Part shown: positions 26,701-35,403 of the stretch, one piece after another
How the letters are laid out: each line of letters starts with the position of its first letter
Position numbering within the stretch: position 1 is the stretch's first letter
Origin: Motiliproteus sp. MSK22-1
GTDB taxonomy: Bacteria; Pseudomonadota; Gammaproteobacteria; Pseudomonadales; Balneatricaceae
Direction of reading: 5' to 3'
Assembly (NCBI RefSeq): GCF_001968815.1
Contig: NZ_MIEQ01000078.1
Span: 62,001 to 126,000 of the forward strand
Length of the DNA: 64,000 nt
Position numbers and translations under genes: made by a program
The notes under the pieces: generated by a model
Seen by the model: only the letters and a program-made list of their open reading frames with translations
Database searches by the model: none
What the model was told of the DNA's origin: nothing

Positions 26701-27058
26701 TTATTCTTCTTTTGATCGTTTACGACAGCTTAAGGTCGACATGATTAAGGTCGATCGTTCTTTTGTGAAGAGCACAGGCACTCCTGATGACGATGCCATC
26801 ATCAGCGCCATCATCAATATGGCCAAACCCTTGGGTGTGACAATTCTTGCTGAAGGGGTTGAAACGGAGGCTCAAGAAGCCTTATTGACGGAACTGGGCT
26901 GTCACCAATCACAGGGTTTCTTTTTTAGTAAACCTTTGGATGCACCGGGCTTTGAGAGTTTTATGAGTGACCAGAGACATCCGGGTATTATCGATAAGAA
27001 AATCGTCGATGGGGATGACAGGGAAGAGGTACAAGATAGCAGAAATGGTACTGATTGA
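23729..27058 (+). CDS. membrane sensor with HAMP, GGDEF and EAL domains (c-di-GMP turnover)
   Basis: Inner-membrane protein of 1109 residues. TM1 lies at ~15-37, a large ~490-residue periplasmic sensor region follows, and TM2 is at ~530-555 (ILSTLIMVILVILIAIWMAS). HAMP with a coiled linker spans to ~650. The diguanylate cyclase domain has RLGGDEFAIL with an intact inhibitory site RxxD (RHED) five residues before it. The phosphodiesterase domain has MEALVRW, ELELTESC, IDDFGIGYSSF and KVDRSFV. Both catalytic motifs look intact, so the net direction of c-di-GMP change is unclear. The ATG at 23729 is used; TTG at 23714 is possible. Stand-alone gene. Confidence 0.93.
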   Translation: MNRTRYRFGIRNKLISIFSLIKVVPLLLLALLAWKNSSDLSNRVASESSEMAGQMIDAVNVVGKMTTTESVRALDLQAQEFLERITGDTAEAVAQFLYQRDQDLRFLSTLQADTDIYQQFLNSKTRGVTGHRPWKLKEDGSGWEAQDPVSPEDRPIKPKLAENHKAFHSSNPYRREITQYRPLYREITFIDLTGQERVKATSELRQSAELRDVSEQQNTWIKAETYFSQLADLKADEIYVSNVIGAYIPSPVIGSYTPQRAAEKNIPYQPEQAAYAGKENPVGKRFEGIIRWAMPTYKDGKKIGYVTMAMDHTHLMEFTDHIVPTPERYSSISDAGSGNYAFMWDNLGRNISHPRDYFIVGYDPETGQRAVPFLEEKTWQKWQLSGLPFHQFAEQIPIYSNQSLENKPAAALIKQGYLGLDCRYLDFAPQCSGWWNLTQDGGAGSFVIFWSGLWKFTTAAAIPYFTGQYGNSRRGFGFVTIGANVNQFHAPAEAAREKVSELISKTDRHLADKRQDLQNGIQKALEDTSLELILSTLIMVILVILIAIWMASYITNRITRITEGLRNFTNGRLAYRIQPQANDEVGDLAESFNQMADTVDLHISSLMSEVQQRKLAESRLEESHGLLLKRVEQRTSELQDSNMLLRQENAERQKAQEEVERLARIDYLTDLPNRLLFNERLEESLQAKNSAFSVLFIDLDKLKLINDNFGHDVGDSLLHHVASCLARAIRHEDTVARLGGDEFAILAHDSNDTNAVQELAIRLLSVLSNPVALDGHLITPGCSIGIARYPNDATTPSKLLHLADMAMYQVKNEGGNSYRFFDLEIQQMMEQNQVIEAELRRAIVEGELKLYYQPKVSLEDSTVLGMEALVRWQHPQHGLLLPDAFIDAAERTGKIIDLGEWVLDEACRQTKIWHQQGYDTLRVSVNVSALQLKDRSFYQFTLDTLQKYDLAPVYLELELTESCIVEDSHVNILTELRAKGVSIAIDDFGIGYSSFDRLRQLKVDMIKVDRSFVKSTGTPDDDAIISAIINMAKPLGVTILAEGVETEAQEALLTELGCHQSQGFFFSKPLDAPGFESFMSDQRHPGIIDKKIVDGDDREEVQDSRNGTD

Positions 27059-27152
27059 ATTTACCATTGCTGAGTAACGGGCTGTGGCTATTGTTCCAGA
27101 TTCAGTCAAGAACCCTGAACATCGCATTGTTTGCAGATAGTGATGTTAATTT

Positions 27153-27185
27153 ATGCAGCGGTAATAAACCCTGTTACCGCTGCAT
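27153..27185. terminator. hairpin between convergent genes, likely bidirectional terminator
   Basis: Perfect 12-bp stem ATGCAGCGGTAA / TTACCGCTGCAT with a 9-nt loop, in the gap between the GGDEF/EAL gene and cytochrome c4. Flanks are AT-rich but lack a pure T run. Confidence 0.55.
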
Positions 27186-27207
27186 GCTTTATCAACAACA
27201 GGTCTGC

Positions 27208-27816
27208 TTATTTCAAACCCTGGATGTAGCTGGCGACGGCTTTGATTTCCGCATCGTTTAATTTTGCAGCGATATCACGCATCATACCTGAAGGATCATT
27301 AGCACGAGTCCCATCGCGGAAAGCCTTAAGCTGAGTTTCCGTATAAGCGGCGTGCTGACCCTGCAACTGAGGGAATACTGCTAAATCGTTACCTTCACCA
27401 TTGACTCCATGGCAGGCTACGCAGGCAGCGACACCTTTATCGGCAAGTCCGCTGGTGAAAATGCGCTCACCTTCTTCTGCCAGGGCTGGGTCTGCAGGAG
27501 CGCCAGGTTTGAGCGCTTGTGAGGCAAAGAAAGCTCCGACATTGGCGCGGTCTTCGTCAGTACCCACGATATTGGCAAATGCCAGCATGACGGGACTGGG
27601 GCGAACACCATTTTTAATATCTTTTAACTGTTTTGCGATATAGCTCGCACTTTGTCCAGCTAATTTGGGGAATGTTGGGGCAAGACTATTGCCATCAACA
27701 CCGTGGCAAGCGGCACAAGCAGCAGCTTTGGCTTGGCCAGCCGCAACATCTGCTTCTGCATGGGCAAACCCGGAAAGGCCTAAAGAAACCAACAAGCTAA
27801 TCAGTAATTTATTCAT
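27208..27816 (-). CDS. dihaem cytochrome c4
   Basis: Periplasmic electron carrier delivering electrons to terminal oxidases. Signal peptide MNKLLISLLVSLGLSGFAHA is followed by two homologous class I cytochrome domains with haem sites CAACH and CVACH and axial Met residues in SPVMLAF and PSGMMRD. The length (~202 aa) and internal duplication are typical of cytochrome c4. ATG at 27816 is preferred over TTG at 27825 because the signal peptide starts there. It is divergent from engB, an arrangement also seen in pseudomonads. Confidence 0.95.
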   Translation of the reverse strand: MNKLLISLLVSLGLSGFAHAEADVAAGQAKAAACAACHGVDGNSLAPTFPKLAGQSASYIAKQLKDIKNGVRPSPVMLAFANIVGTDEDRANVGAFFASQALKPGAPADPALAEEGERIFTSGLADKGVAACVACHGVNGEGNDLAVFPQLQGQHAAYTETQLKAFRDGTRANDPSGMMRDIAAKLNDAEIKAVASYIQGLK

Positions 27817-28039
27817 TGAATCCAATCCAATCCTATCTATATCTAAATTTAAGTCCGAAGCCTATACCAGTCACAGGAATCATTGTCGCCCCGCTTTTTT
27901 GGCTTACGCCTGCCGAGTCATTTAGTCACTTTGTGTAACTAGACACTATCGCCCTGGTGAAATTTTCGGCATTATATACCAAACTCCTTCCAAACGGGAA
28001 AACATCACGTCCCGGACCGCACGAAGTAAGCCAAAGTCT

Positions 28040-28666
28040 ATGTCAGATATTAAAATTCAATACAATAGTGCTCGATATTTAGTCAGTGCCAGTCGATTTG
28101 ATCAGTGTCCAGCTGATGATGGCTATGAAGTTGCCTTTGCCGGTCGCTCAAATGCCGGCAAATCCAGTGCAATTAATGCGCTTACCGGCAATTCAAAACT
28201 TGCTCGAACCTCAAAAACCCCGGGACGCACCCAGCTGATCAATTTCTTTGATCTTAACGTCGAAAATACCCGACTGGTGGACCTTCCTGGCTATGGATAT
28301 GCCAAGGTGCCTATGGCAATGAAAGAGCATTGGCAGAAACATCTGGATACCTATCTGCAAAAGCGTGATTGTCTGAGGGGACTGGTGCTGATGATGGACA
28401 TTCGCCACCCAATGAAAGAGTTTGATCAGATGATGGTCGAATGGTGTCAGAATTCTGAGATGCCACTGCATATCCTTTTGACTAAAGCAGACAAACTAAA
28501 ACGAGGACCTGCTCAGAGCACATTGCTAAAATTGCAAAAGGAGCTGATGAGTGAAATGGGTGAGTTAGTAAGCATTCAAACATTTTCAGCACTCAAACGG
28601 ACCGGCGTTGATGAGCTTCGAAAACGTCTTGATAACTGGTTACTGGCTCCTCAGCTTAGCGAATAG
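28040..28666 (+). CDS. engB: ribosome-biogenesis GTPase EngB (YihA/YsxC)
   Basis: Essential small GTPase needed for large ribosomal subunit assembly. G1 is [15 protein letters not shown]2 Thr lies in [12 protein letters not shown]3 is [11 protein letters not shown] and G4 is TKADK. The YAKVP and switch sequences are specific to EngB. The length of 208 aa is normal. Divergent from cytochrome c4. Confidence 0.96.
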   Translation: MSDIKIQYNSARYLVSASRFDQCPADDGYEVAFAGRSNAGKSSAINALTGNSKLARTSKTPGRTQLINFFDLNVENTRLVDLPGYGYAKVPMAMKEHWQKHLDTYLQKRDCLRGLVLMMDIRHPMKEFDQMMVEWCQNSEMPLHILLTKADKLKRGPAQSTLLKLQKELMSEMGELVSIQTFSALKRTGVDELRKRLDNWLLAPQLSE

Positions 28667-28854
28667 TTCTGGTTTTAAGTAGTCGCGTCTCTCGGTTAGC
28701 ACAACCTGATTGCAGATAACAAGTGCAACACTTTAGCTGCTGTTAGCGCTTGGTTGTCAGAGCCAGTTTTTAACAGCATTTTGCTCCACTACTATTCAAT
28801 ACCGACATATTGATCAACAAATTTTCTTGTCTCTCTGGTGTTCTCGGCTAAGGT

Positions 28855-28872
28855 ATTAATCAACTGATTAAT
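28855..28872. promoter_or_regulatory. perfect palindrome, candidate TetR operator
   Basis: ATTAATCAACTGATTAAT is an 8-bp perfect inverted repeat around a central AC. It ends 17 bp before the TetR-family start codon, in position to block transcription of the TetR-adaptor-RND operon. Confidence 0.6.
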
Positions 28873-28889
28873 GACTGATTGGAGAGGCT

Positions 28890-29546
28890 ATGAGCCCGCG
28901 GAGTAAGGATGTTGCTTTGATCAACCGAAATCAGCTGTCGGTTCGTGAACGCTTACTGATCGCGGCTAAATACTGCTTTCTTGAAGAGGACTATCATCGT
29001 GTTTCTACTCGCAAAATAGCCGAAGAAGCATCCACCACTATCGCCATGATTCGTTACTATTTTGGCAATAAGGAAGGGCTTTATCAGGAAATGATCAAAA
29101 AGCAGATTGAGCCGGTTATGGATGCCTTTAAAGCGCTTAATGATGGGCCTTTACCGGACAATCTGAAAGAACTCTTCAGCGCCTATTACAGCACCATGGT
29201 ACCCAACCCTGAGTTTCCGATTTTAATGATGAAGACTTTGAGCCTGAAGCAAGGGCCTAGTCGGAACTTCATTATTAAAAATGTGGTTATACCTTTTCAG
29301 CGTCTCTTTTTTCAGCTGATTGAACGCCAGCAGCAGCAAGGAAAAATTGATGCTGATTATGACCCTCAATTGTTGGAGATCAGCGCCTTCAGTTTGATGG
29401 TCATGCCGATGCTTGCCCGACCGATGCTGGAAGAGAAGCTGGGCAAGCCCGCAGATTTGAATTTTTATCTGACTCTCGCTACCCATAATAGCCAATTATT
29501 AAGTCGTGGATGTTTGCCCTCGGCTATTGCAGAAAAGGATCTGTAA
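28890..29546 (+). CDS. TetR-family transcriptional regulator
   Basis: A 218-residue regulator. The N-terminal HTH is LLIAAKYCFLEEDYHRVSTR followed by KIAEEASTTIAMIRYYFGNK, the canonical TetR pattern ending in Y-F-x-N-K. The rest is an all-helical ligand domain. GGAGAGG lies just before the ATG. It is the first gene of an efflux operon, and the adaptor start is one base after its stop. It probably represses its own operon through the palindrome at 28855-28872 and is released by a pump substrate (inference). Confidence 0.92.
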   Translation: MSPRSKDVALINRNQLSVRERLLIAAKYCFLEEDYHRVSTRKIAEEASTTIAMIRYYFGNKEGLYQEMIKKQIEPVMDAFKALNDGPLPDNLKELFSAYYSTMVPNPEFPILMMKTLSLKQGPSRNFIIKNVVIPFQRLFFQLIERQQQQGKIDADYDPQLLEISAFSLMVMPMLARPMLEEKLGKPADLNFYLTLATHNSQLLSRGCLPSAIAEKDL

Positions 29547-29547
29547 G

Positions 29548-30999
29548 ATGACTGGGTCACAGGACAATAAAAGCCGCTGGTGGTTCATGTTGCCGGTACT
29601 GCTCGGAATAGGGGCTCTGGTTTTTATGGTAAAGAACAAACAACCATTGTCGCTGGTCCCTGAGCTGGAACGATCAACGCCGGTGGAAGTTTATACTGTC
29701 GTTAAACATCCACTGGCACCGGAAATAGTGGCCTATGGACGGGTTCGACCCAAAAGGGCCTGGCAGGCAGTAGCTGAGATTGAAGGCCGTCTGATCTATA
29801 AACATCCTCAGCTGGAACGGGGACAGTTTCTGAAAGCCGGTACAGTGCTGGCCAGGGTAGACCCGCTTCAATACGAATTACAGTTAGCTGAAGCCAAGGC
29901 AGACCTTGAGTCAGTTATGTCAGAGCTCTCCAGCCTGGATGTGGAACGGGATAATACCCGGTTATCTTTGAATATTGAACGCCGACAGCTCAAGCTCTTT
30001 GAAGATGAGCTTGCGAGGAAAAAATCCCTGCTAGGGAAGAAGCTTATCGCCAGTTCATCTTTTGATCAGGAACAGCGTAATTTGCTAAGCCAGCGTCAGA
30101 AGGTACTGGATCTGGAAAACCGACTCCGCGTTATTCCTTTGGAGCGGGAAGTGATGGAGGCCAAACGCAAGGTCCAGCAGGCAAAATTGGCTGACGCGGA
30201 GCTTGAACTGTCAAAAACCGTCATCAGTCTGCCCTTTGATGCGCGTATCATTGAAGTTAGCGCGGAGTTGGATCAGGTTGTCAGTAAACAGCAAAGCCTG
30301 GTAACGGCCCATGGGCTAAAGGCAATGGAGGTCGAATCTCAAGTCAGCATCCATGATATGAGAGAGCTGATCAGCATTATCCCTGCCGAGACAGTCATTG
30401 ATCTTGGTAATACCAGTCCTCGGCAACTGCTGCCGGAAACTGAAGTGCTTTTAAATTCTGGAAATAGCCTGATCCGCTGGCAGGGCGAAGTGACTCGCAT
30501 TAGTGGCCGTGTTGATCAGAATACCGGTACGGTTGGTGTCATTGTTGAAATACAGCAAGATCTAACTCGGCTCAGGCCAAGTCAACAGGGTCCCCTGATC
30601 GATGGCATGTTTGTTGAGGTGCGCAGTTATGGTGTTAAATCTTCGTTGCTGGCGATACCCAACCAGGCACTGCATGATGGTCAGGTTTATCTGGTTAATG
30701 ATCAGCAGCGTTTAGAACTCAGGACAGTAGGGACGCTATTCAGCAGTGGAGGATGGACGGCGATAAAAAGCGGTCTGGAGACCGGGGACCGTCTGGTTAT
30801 CAATGATCTCATCCCGGTCATTGAGGGAATCCTTTTAGCACCGACAGAGGTCCAACTGCCCAGCAAAACTGGGGTCTCAGGTAAATCTGTCGTTTCAGAC
30901 ATACTTGTCGAACCCGGTCAGCTTGAAGTTGCGGATGATCACGCTGCTTCCGCTGGAACCGTTAAAGCGGATAAAGCCTTGACCGGGGAGAAGCGTTGA
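29548..30999 (+). CDS. RND efflux periplasmic adaptor
   Basis: Membrane fusion protein of 483 residues that bridges the RND pump encoded next to an outer-membrane channel. An N-terminal anchor (WWFMLPVLLGIGALVFMV) is followed by a lipoyl half (VAEIEGRLIYKHPQLERG), a long coiled-coil hairpin (~residues 110-215), the returning lipoyl half (VISLPFDARIIEVSAELDQV) and beta-barrel domains. A hydrophilic C-terminal tail of ~40 residues is extra. The ATG at 29548 with AAGGA upstream is chosen; it lies one base after the TetR stop. Confidence 0.9.
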   Translation: MTGSQDNKSRWWFMLPVLLGIGALVFMVKNKQPLSLVPELERSTPVEVYTVVKHPLAPEIVAYGRVRPKRAWQAVAEIEGRLIYKHPQLERGQFLKAGTVLARVDPLQYELQLAEAKADLESVMSELSSLDVERDNTRLSLNIERRQLKLFEDELARKKSLLGKKLIASSSFDQEQRNLLSQRQKVLDLENRLRVIPLEREVMEAKRKVQQAKLADAELELSKTVISLPFDARIIEVSAELDQVVSKQQSLVTAHGLKAMEVESQVSIHDMRELISIIPAETVIDLGNTSPRQLLPETEVLLNSGNSLIRWQGEVTRISGRVDQNTGTVGVIVEIQQDLTRLRPSQQGPLIDGMFVEVRSYGVKSSLLAIPNQALHDGQVYLVNDQQRLELRTVGTLFSSGGWTAIKSGLETGDRLVINDLIPVIEGILLAPTEVQLPSKTGVSGKSVVSDILVEPGQLEVADDHAASAGTVKADKALTGEKR

Positions 31000-31000
31000 T

Positions 31001-34000
31001 ATGTTGCGATTATTTGCAGGTCATCCGACCGCCGCTAACTTGCTGATGATATTGCTGTTGGCGCTTGGACTGATGGCTGTCCCTGATATTATGCGCGAGA
31101 CTTTCCCTCAGTTTTCAAGCTCTGAAATTGAAGTGTCTGTCGCTTACCCAGGAGCAACTCCTGAAGATGTCGAATATTCAATATGCCAGCGTCTTGAAGA
31201 TGCAATAGAGGGCACGAGTGCGTTAAAGGAGACGCAGTGCGAGTCTAGAGAAAGTTTGGCCCGGCTCACTGCCGAAATGGCTGAAGAGGGTGATATAGGG
31301 CGCTTTATTAATGATATTAAAACGGCCGTTGATGCGATTAATGATTTTCCGGAAGAAGCAGAGCAACCCATAGTTAAGGAAAAAAACCGCTTTGATCAGG
31401 TTATTAGCCTTGCCGTCACTGCAGAGACTTCTCTGCCCCACCTTAAACACTATGCTGAGGATCTGAAGCGTCGATTACAGCAGATTCCCGGAGTGGCGCT
31501 GATTGACTTACAGGGCTTTTCGGACCATCAATTGCGAATAGAGCTTTCTCTGCCGTTACTTCGTCAACACAATCTCAGCTTATCTGATATTGCATCTCAA
31601 ATCAGTCGACAGAACATACGGCTGCCTGCGGGTCAGATAGAAACTGACCGCAGTACTCTGTTGTTGAGATTTGATGATCAACGGGAAACCCCTGATGATC
31701 TGGCCCGGCTGGTCATTGCTTCCAGTTCGGCTGGTGCAGCGATTCGATTAGGTGATATTGCTGTTATTACGGACCGATTTGAAAAAGATGAAGAGAAAGT
31801 TTTTTTTGATGGACAGCCTGCCAGTATTCTAAAAATCAGCAAGTCAAAATCAGACGATGCTCTGGATTTACTCGCCAGGATTGAAGCTTTTGTTGTCGCA
31901 GAGCAACAGCGCAAGCCGGCGGGCGTCTCATTGACTCTTACCCAGGACAACACATCGCTCATTAAAGACCGACTGAGTATGTTGCTGAAGAACGGCTGGC
32001 AGGGTTTTATCCTGGTCGCATTAACTATGTGGCTGTTCTTCAGTTTTCGATATGCGTTTTGGGTATCGATGGGGTTGCCGGTTTCTTTTCTGGGTACCTT
32101 GTTCGTGATGGGGCTCTTTGGCGTCAGTATCAATATGATGACGATGGTTGCGTTATTGATGGCCATCGGCATTCTGATGGATGATGCGATTGTTATTGCC
32201 GAGAGCATCGCTGCCCATGTTCAGCGCGGTGGTTCCATTCTGAACGGGGCTGTGGAAGGGGTTAAGCGAGTGGGTAGTGGGGTACTCTCCTCTTTTTTAA
32301 CCACGCTTTGCGTGTTTGCAGGAATGGCTTTTCTGGAAGGGGATATGGGTAAAGTCCTCAGGTTTATCCCCATCGTGCTGATTATTACCTTAACTGTCAG
32401 TCTGATTGAAGCGTTTCTGATATTGCCTGGCCACCTTGTTCACTCTCTACGTAAAGACGGGAAGCAGTCAGATACTAAGGATCCCGATGAACAGAAAAAC
32501 AATACACCGAAAGATAGTGTATCGAAAAGCCGTGAGTTGAGAAATGGTGCGCAGGTTCAGCAATCTGATTTATCTGTTGAACCTGATCTCAATGAAAAAC
32601 AAAGCCTCCCGTTTTCATTTAAGGCCCGATTTCAAACAGCCTTTGAACATTTTCGGACTCAGCATTTGGTCGCGCTTGTAGAATGGCTGATTCAATGGCG
32701 CTATCCATTTTGCGGATCAGTAATCGGACTACTGTTTTTGTCTTTGGCGCTACCTGCTGGAGGAGTGCTGAAATTTGCCGCTTTTCCTAATCTGGATGGT
32801 AACCTGGCCGAAGCCCGATTATTGATGCCACAAGGGACACCCTTGTCTCTTACAGAAAACGTAGTGCAGCGCATAGTTGGCGAAGCGGAAGCAATAAATC
32901 GACGGTTATCAGCTGAACAGCCTGAGCAACAGTCTTTGGTGGAACACCTGACTGTGCAGTATAACCAGAACGCAGACTCTTATGAGTCCGGCAGTCACGT
33001 AGCCACTGTGCGCCTGGACCTGCTGAACTCGGAAACCCGTGTGACTGACATTGATGATTTTATCAATGAGTGGCGTCAGCAGGTCGGAGATATCCCCGGT
33101 GTTATAGCCATCAACTTTAAGCAACCGACACTGGGACCTGCTGGTCGAGCCATTGAAATTCGCCTCCAGCATTCTGATCTTGATCAGCTAAGGCAAGCGT
33201 CCTGGCAACTACAACACTGGTTGCAACGTTATGAAGGGGTCTATGATTTGATCGATGATCTTCGGCCTGGTAAAGAAGAGGTGCGAGTCAAACTCCGTCC
33301 TGGTGCTGATAGCTTTGGGGTTAACAGTCAAATGATTGCTACCCAATTGCGTGCGGCCTTTCACGGCAGTACTGCTGATGAGATTCAGGTGGGTACCGAA
33401 ACGTTGGAACTTGAAGTGCTGCTTTCAAAAAATGACCGCAGTGAAATGGCTAAGTTTCGTAACTTCCCTATTGTTTTACCGGATGGTAATCAAATCCCCT
33501 TAAGCACCGTCGCACAGCTGGATCTTGGCCGTGGCGTCGCACGAATCAACCGTATTGAAGGAATCAGAACACTGACACTCTACGGTGAGGTAGATTCAGA
33601 CATAACCAATACCAACGAACTTTTGCAGGAAACACGCAAGGAGTTTTTGCCAGATTTACTCAAGCAATACCCGGGTCTTACTGTCAATCTTGAAGGGGAA
33701 GCCGCATCCAGTCAGGAGACTGGCTCTTCTATTCTGATTGGGTTTGGTATCGGTTTGCTTGCAGTCTATATCATTTTAAGTTTTCAGTTTCGCAGCTATT
33801 TGGAGCCTTTTATTGTCATGCTGGCGATTCCGTTGGCGTTGATAGGAGTATTCTGGGGGCATTTGATAATGGGCTACGATCTATCGATGCCAAGCATGGT
33901 CGGATTTGTATCCTTGGCCGGTATTGTCGTGAACAACTCGATCCTGTTGGTTCAATTTATCAAGTGGCACCAACAGCAGGGCTATCATATTCACGCTGCA

Positions 34001-34291
34001 GCGGTGCTCGCCAGTCGCGAACGGTTCCGGGCGATATTTATTACGACAGCGACAACTATCGCAGGTCTGATGCCATTACTTTCGGAAACCAGCTTACAGG
34101 CCCAGATACTCATCCCACTGGTTTTGAGTATTGTATCAGGATTGTTGATCACAACGATCTTGGTGCTATTAGTGATTCCTGCCTTGTATTGCATACTTGA
34201 TGACTTTGGCCTGACAAGCAAATTGGAGTCCATTGATTCTGCTGATGAGCAGAATGTATCGGAGACTGGTAGAATAGCGACAGACGCTTAA
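31001..34291 (+). CDS. RND efflux transporter, inner-membrane subunit
   Basis: Large RND permease of 1096 residues with a duplicated 6-TM architecture. TM1 is TAANLLMILLLALGLMAVPD, the porter motif is SVAYPGATPEDVEYSICQRLE, and the TM4 acidic pair sits in GILMDDAIVIAESIAAH. The second half has VSLAGIVVNNSILLV. Between the two halves (~residues 480-545) there is a long charged, low-complexity cytoplasmic linker that is unusual in length. It starts one base after the adaptor stop. The drug spectrum is unknown. It is more distant from AcrB than the pump at 1.6-4.7 kb and belongs to the less characterised RND permeases. Confidence 0.93.
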   Translation: MLRLFAGHPTAANLLMILLLALGLMAVPDIMRETFPQFSSSEIEVSVAYPGATPEDVEYSICQRLEDAIEGTSALKETQCESRESLARLTAEMAEEGDIGRFINDIKTAVDAINDFPEEAEQPIVKEKNRFDQVISLAVTAETSLPHLKHYAEDLKRRLQQIPGVALIDLQGFSDHQLRIELSLPLLRQHNLSLSDIASQISRQNIRLPAGQIETDRSTLLLRFDDQRETPDDLARLVIASSSAGAAIRLGDIAVITDRFEKDEEKVFFDGQPASILKISKSKSDDALDLLARIEAFVVAEQQRKPAGVSLTLTQDNTSLIKDRLSMLLKNGWQGFILVALTMWLFFSFRYAFWVSMGLPVSFLGTLFVMGLFGVSINMMTMVALLMAIGILMDDAIVIAESIAAHVQRGGSILNGAVEGVKRVGSGVLSSFLTTLCVFAGMAFLEGDMGKVLRFIPIVLIITLTVSLIEAFLILPGHLVHSLRKDGKQSDTKDPDEQKNNTPKDSVSKSRELRNGAQVQQSDLSVEPDLNEKQSLPFSFKARFQTAFEHFRTQHLVALVEWLIQWRYPFCGSVIGLLFLSLALPAGGVLKFAAFPNLDGNLAEARLLMPQGTPLSLTENVVQRIVGEAEAINRRLSAEQPEQQSLVEHLTVQYNQNADSYESGSHVATVRLDLLNSETRVTDIDDFINEWRQQVGDIPGVIAINFKQPTLGPAGRAIEIRLQHSDLDQLRQASWQLQHWLQRYEGVYDLIDDLRPGKEEVRVKLRPGADSFGVNSQMIATQLRAAFHGSTADEIQVGTETLELEVLLSKNDRSEMAKFRNFPIVLPDGNQIPLSTVAQLDLGRGVARINRIEGIRTLTLYGEVDSDITNTNELLQETRKEFLPDLLKQYPGLTVNLEGEAASSQETGSSILIGFGIGLLAVYIILSFQFRSYLEPFIVMLAIPLALIGVFWGHLIMGYDLSMPSMVGFVSLAGIVVNNSILLVQFIKWHQQQGYHIHAAAVLASRERFRAIFITTATTIAGLMPLLSETSLQAQILIPLVLSIVSGLLITTILVLLVIPALYCILDDFGLTSKLESIDSADEQNVSETGRIATDA

Positions 34292-34411
34292 TCAGATCAG
34301 GGATTCAGTGAGCTGGCAAGTGGCCTGTTTTATTGATCCTTTAATTATCTTTAGTTAGCAGTCGATCGTTAAGTACAGATATTTACCTACTTAAGAATAC
34401 GAGAGTCCGTT

Positions 34412-34627
34412 GTGAAATTTGTCATTGGTATTATTTTTGGAATTCTGATTGCAGTCCAGACACCCGCTGCGTGGGATGCCTATAACCGAGCGAAACAATG
34501 TGACTCCTCAATGGCAAAACAACTCAGCAGCAGTTTTGCCAAGGCCCATCCTGATCTGGATGTGGTGGATTGCTCCTTTGCTCATTTTTATAGCGAAACT
34601 ATCAAGGGTCAGTTAGGAATTCAGTAA
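34412..34627 (+). CDS. small secreted or membrane-anchored hypothetical protein
   Basis: A 71-residue protein with N-terminal hydrophobic segment MKFVIGIIFGILIAVQTPAA, readable as a signal peptide or anchor, and two Cys residues (KQCDSS, VDCSF) in the mature part. It starts with GTG after a GAGAG sequence. It lies 120 bp after the RND gene. No family recognised. Confidence 0.5.
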   Translation: MKFVIGIIFGILIAVQTPAAWDAYNRAKQCDSSMAKQLSSSFAKAHPDLDVVDCSFAHFYSETIKGQLGIQ

Positions 34628-34823
34628 ACGAAACAGGCCACTGAACAGACTGCCGGGTCGAATCAGTAATGTTGATCTTGAGCCGGTATGAGCTATAACC
34701 GTCATCAAGGCCAGAGTATATTTGCTCTGACCTTGTTACCGATAACCAGCCTTCCATCTGATGAGTTTAGCAACGGGCTGAGTTCCGAAAATACGGGACA
34801 GGATATAAGAATCAGTCAGTTTT

Positions 34824-35099
34824 TTAACTGTTGCAGGCTTCTTTTAATGCCTTGCCGGGCTTAAAGCCGACGGTGGTACTGGCAGGAATCTGGATTTCTG
34901 CACCGGTTTGCGGGTTCTTACCTGTCCGGGCTGCTCTCTGTCGTTGGCTGAACGAGCCAAATCCGATTAAGGAGACAGTCTCTCCGTTTGCTAGGGCATC
35001 GGTAATACTATCGGTGAATGCATTCAGTGAATCCTGTGCCTGGACTTTAGTAATGCCGGCTTGCTCTGCAATAGCCGCTACCAAATCAGTCTTATGCAT
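34824..35099 (-). CDS. HU-family DNA-binding protein
   Basis: Nucleoid-associated histone-like protein of 91 residues that bends DNA as a dimer. N-terminal helices MHKTDLVAAIAEQAGITKVQ, core LIGFGSFSQRQRAARTGKNP with the DNA-binding arm around PQTG, and C-terminal GFKPGKALKEA are diagnostic of HU/IHF. AAGGAG precedes the ATG. Closest in pattern to HU rather than IHF. Confidence 0.94.
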   Translation of the reverse strand: MHKTDLVAAIAEQAGITKVQAQDSLNAFTDSITDALANGETVSLIGFGSFSQRQRAARTGKNPQTGAEIQIPASTTVGFKPGKALKEACNS

Positions 35100-35403
35100 A
35101 TTGACTCCTTTATTTATAGTTGGGTTTAAAGAGTCTCTGAAAGTCTTGAACAGCAGGTTCTGGAGTCACAGGACTTAATCAGAGTCTCCCTAAGGATGCT
35201 TGGGATAGGCTTCAAGAAAATGCTATTAAAACAACCCTCTAGTTGAAAGGCAAAATGATTTTCTCTGTTGGAGTTGATCACCATTAATCTGCTTACTTGA
35301 ATAACACTGCAAGATAGCGCATCCTCTGCGCCTTGATTTCGTGCTCTGCTTCACAACGGCTATTCGTTTAAGCAAGGTTTATTAACTGTAACATCCAGGA
35401 TCT
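35100..35403. other. 304-bp divergent intergenic region, HU/ubiC
   Basis: Holds the promoters of HU (minus) and ubiC (plus). The minus strand has a TATAAA element close to the HU ribosome site. No RNA gene or repeat was seen. Confidence 0.4.

Noticed and set aside
34706-34735. CAAGGCCAGAG/CTCTGACCTTG hairpin between the small gene and HU
   Set aside because: Has a mismatch and no T run; could not be assigned as a terminator with confidence.
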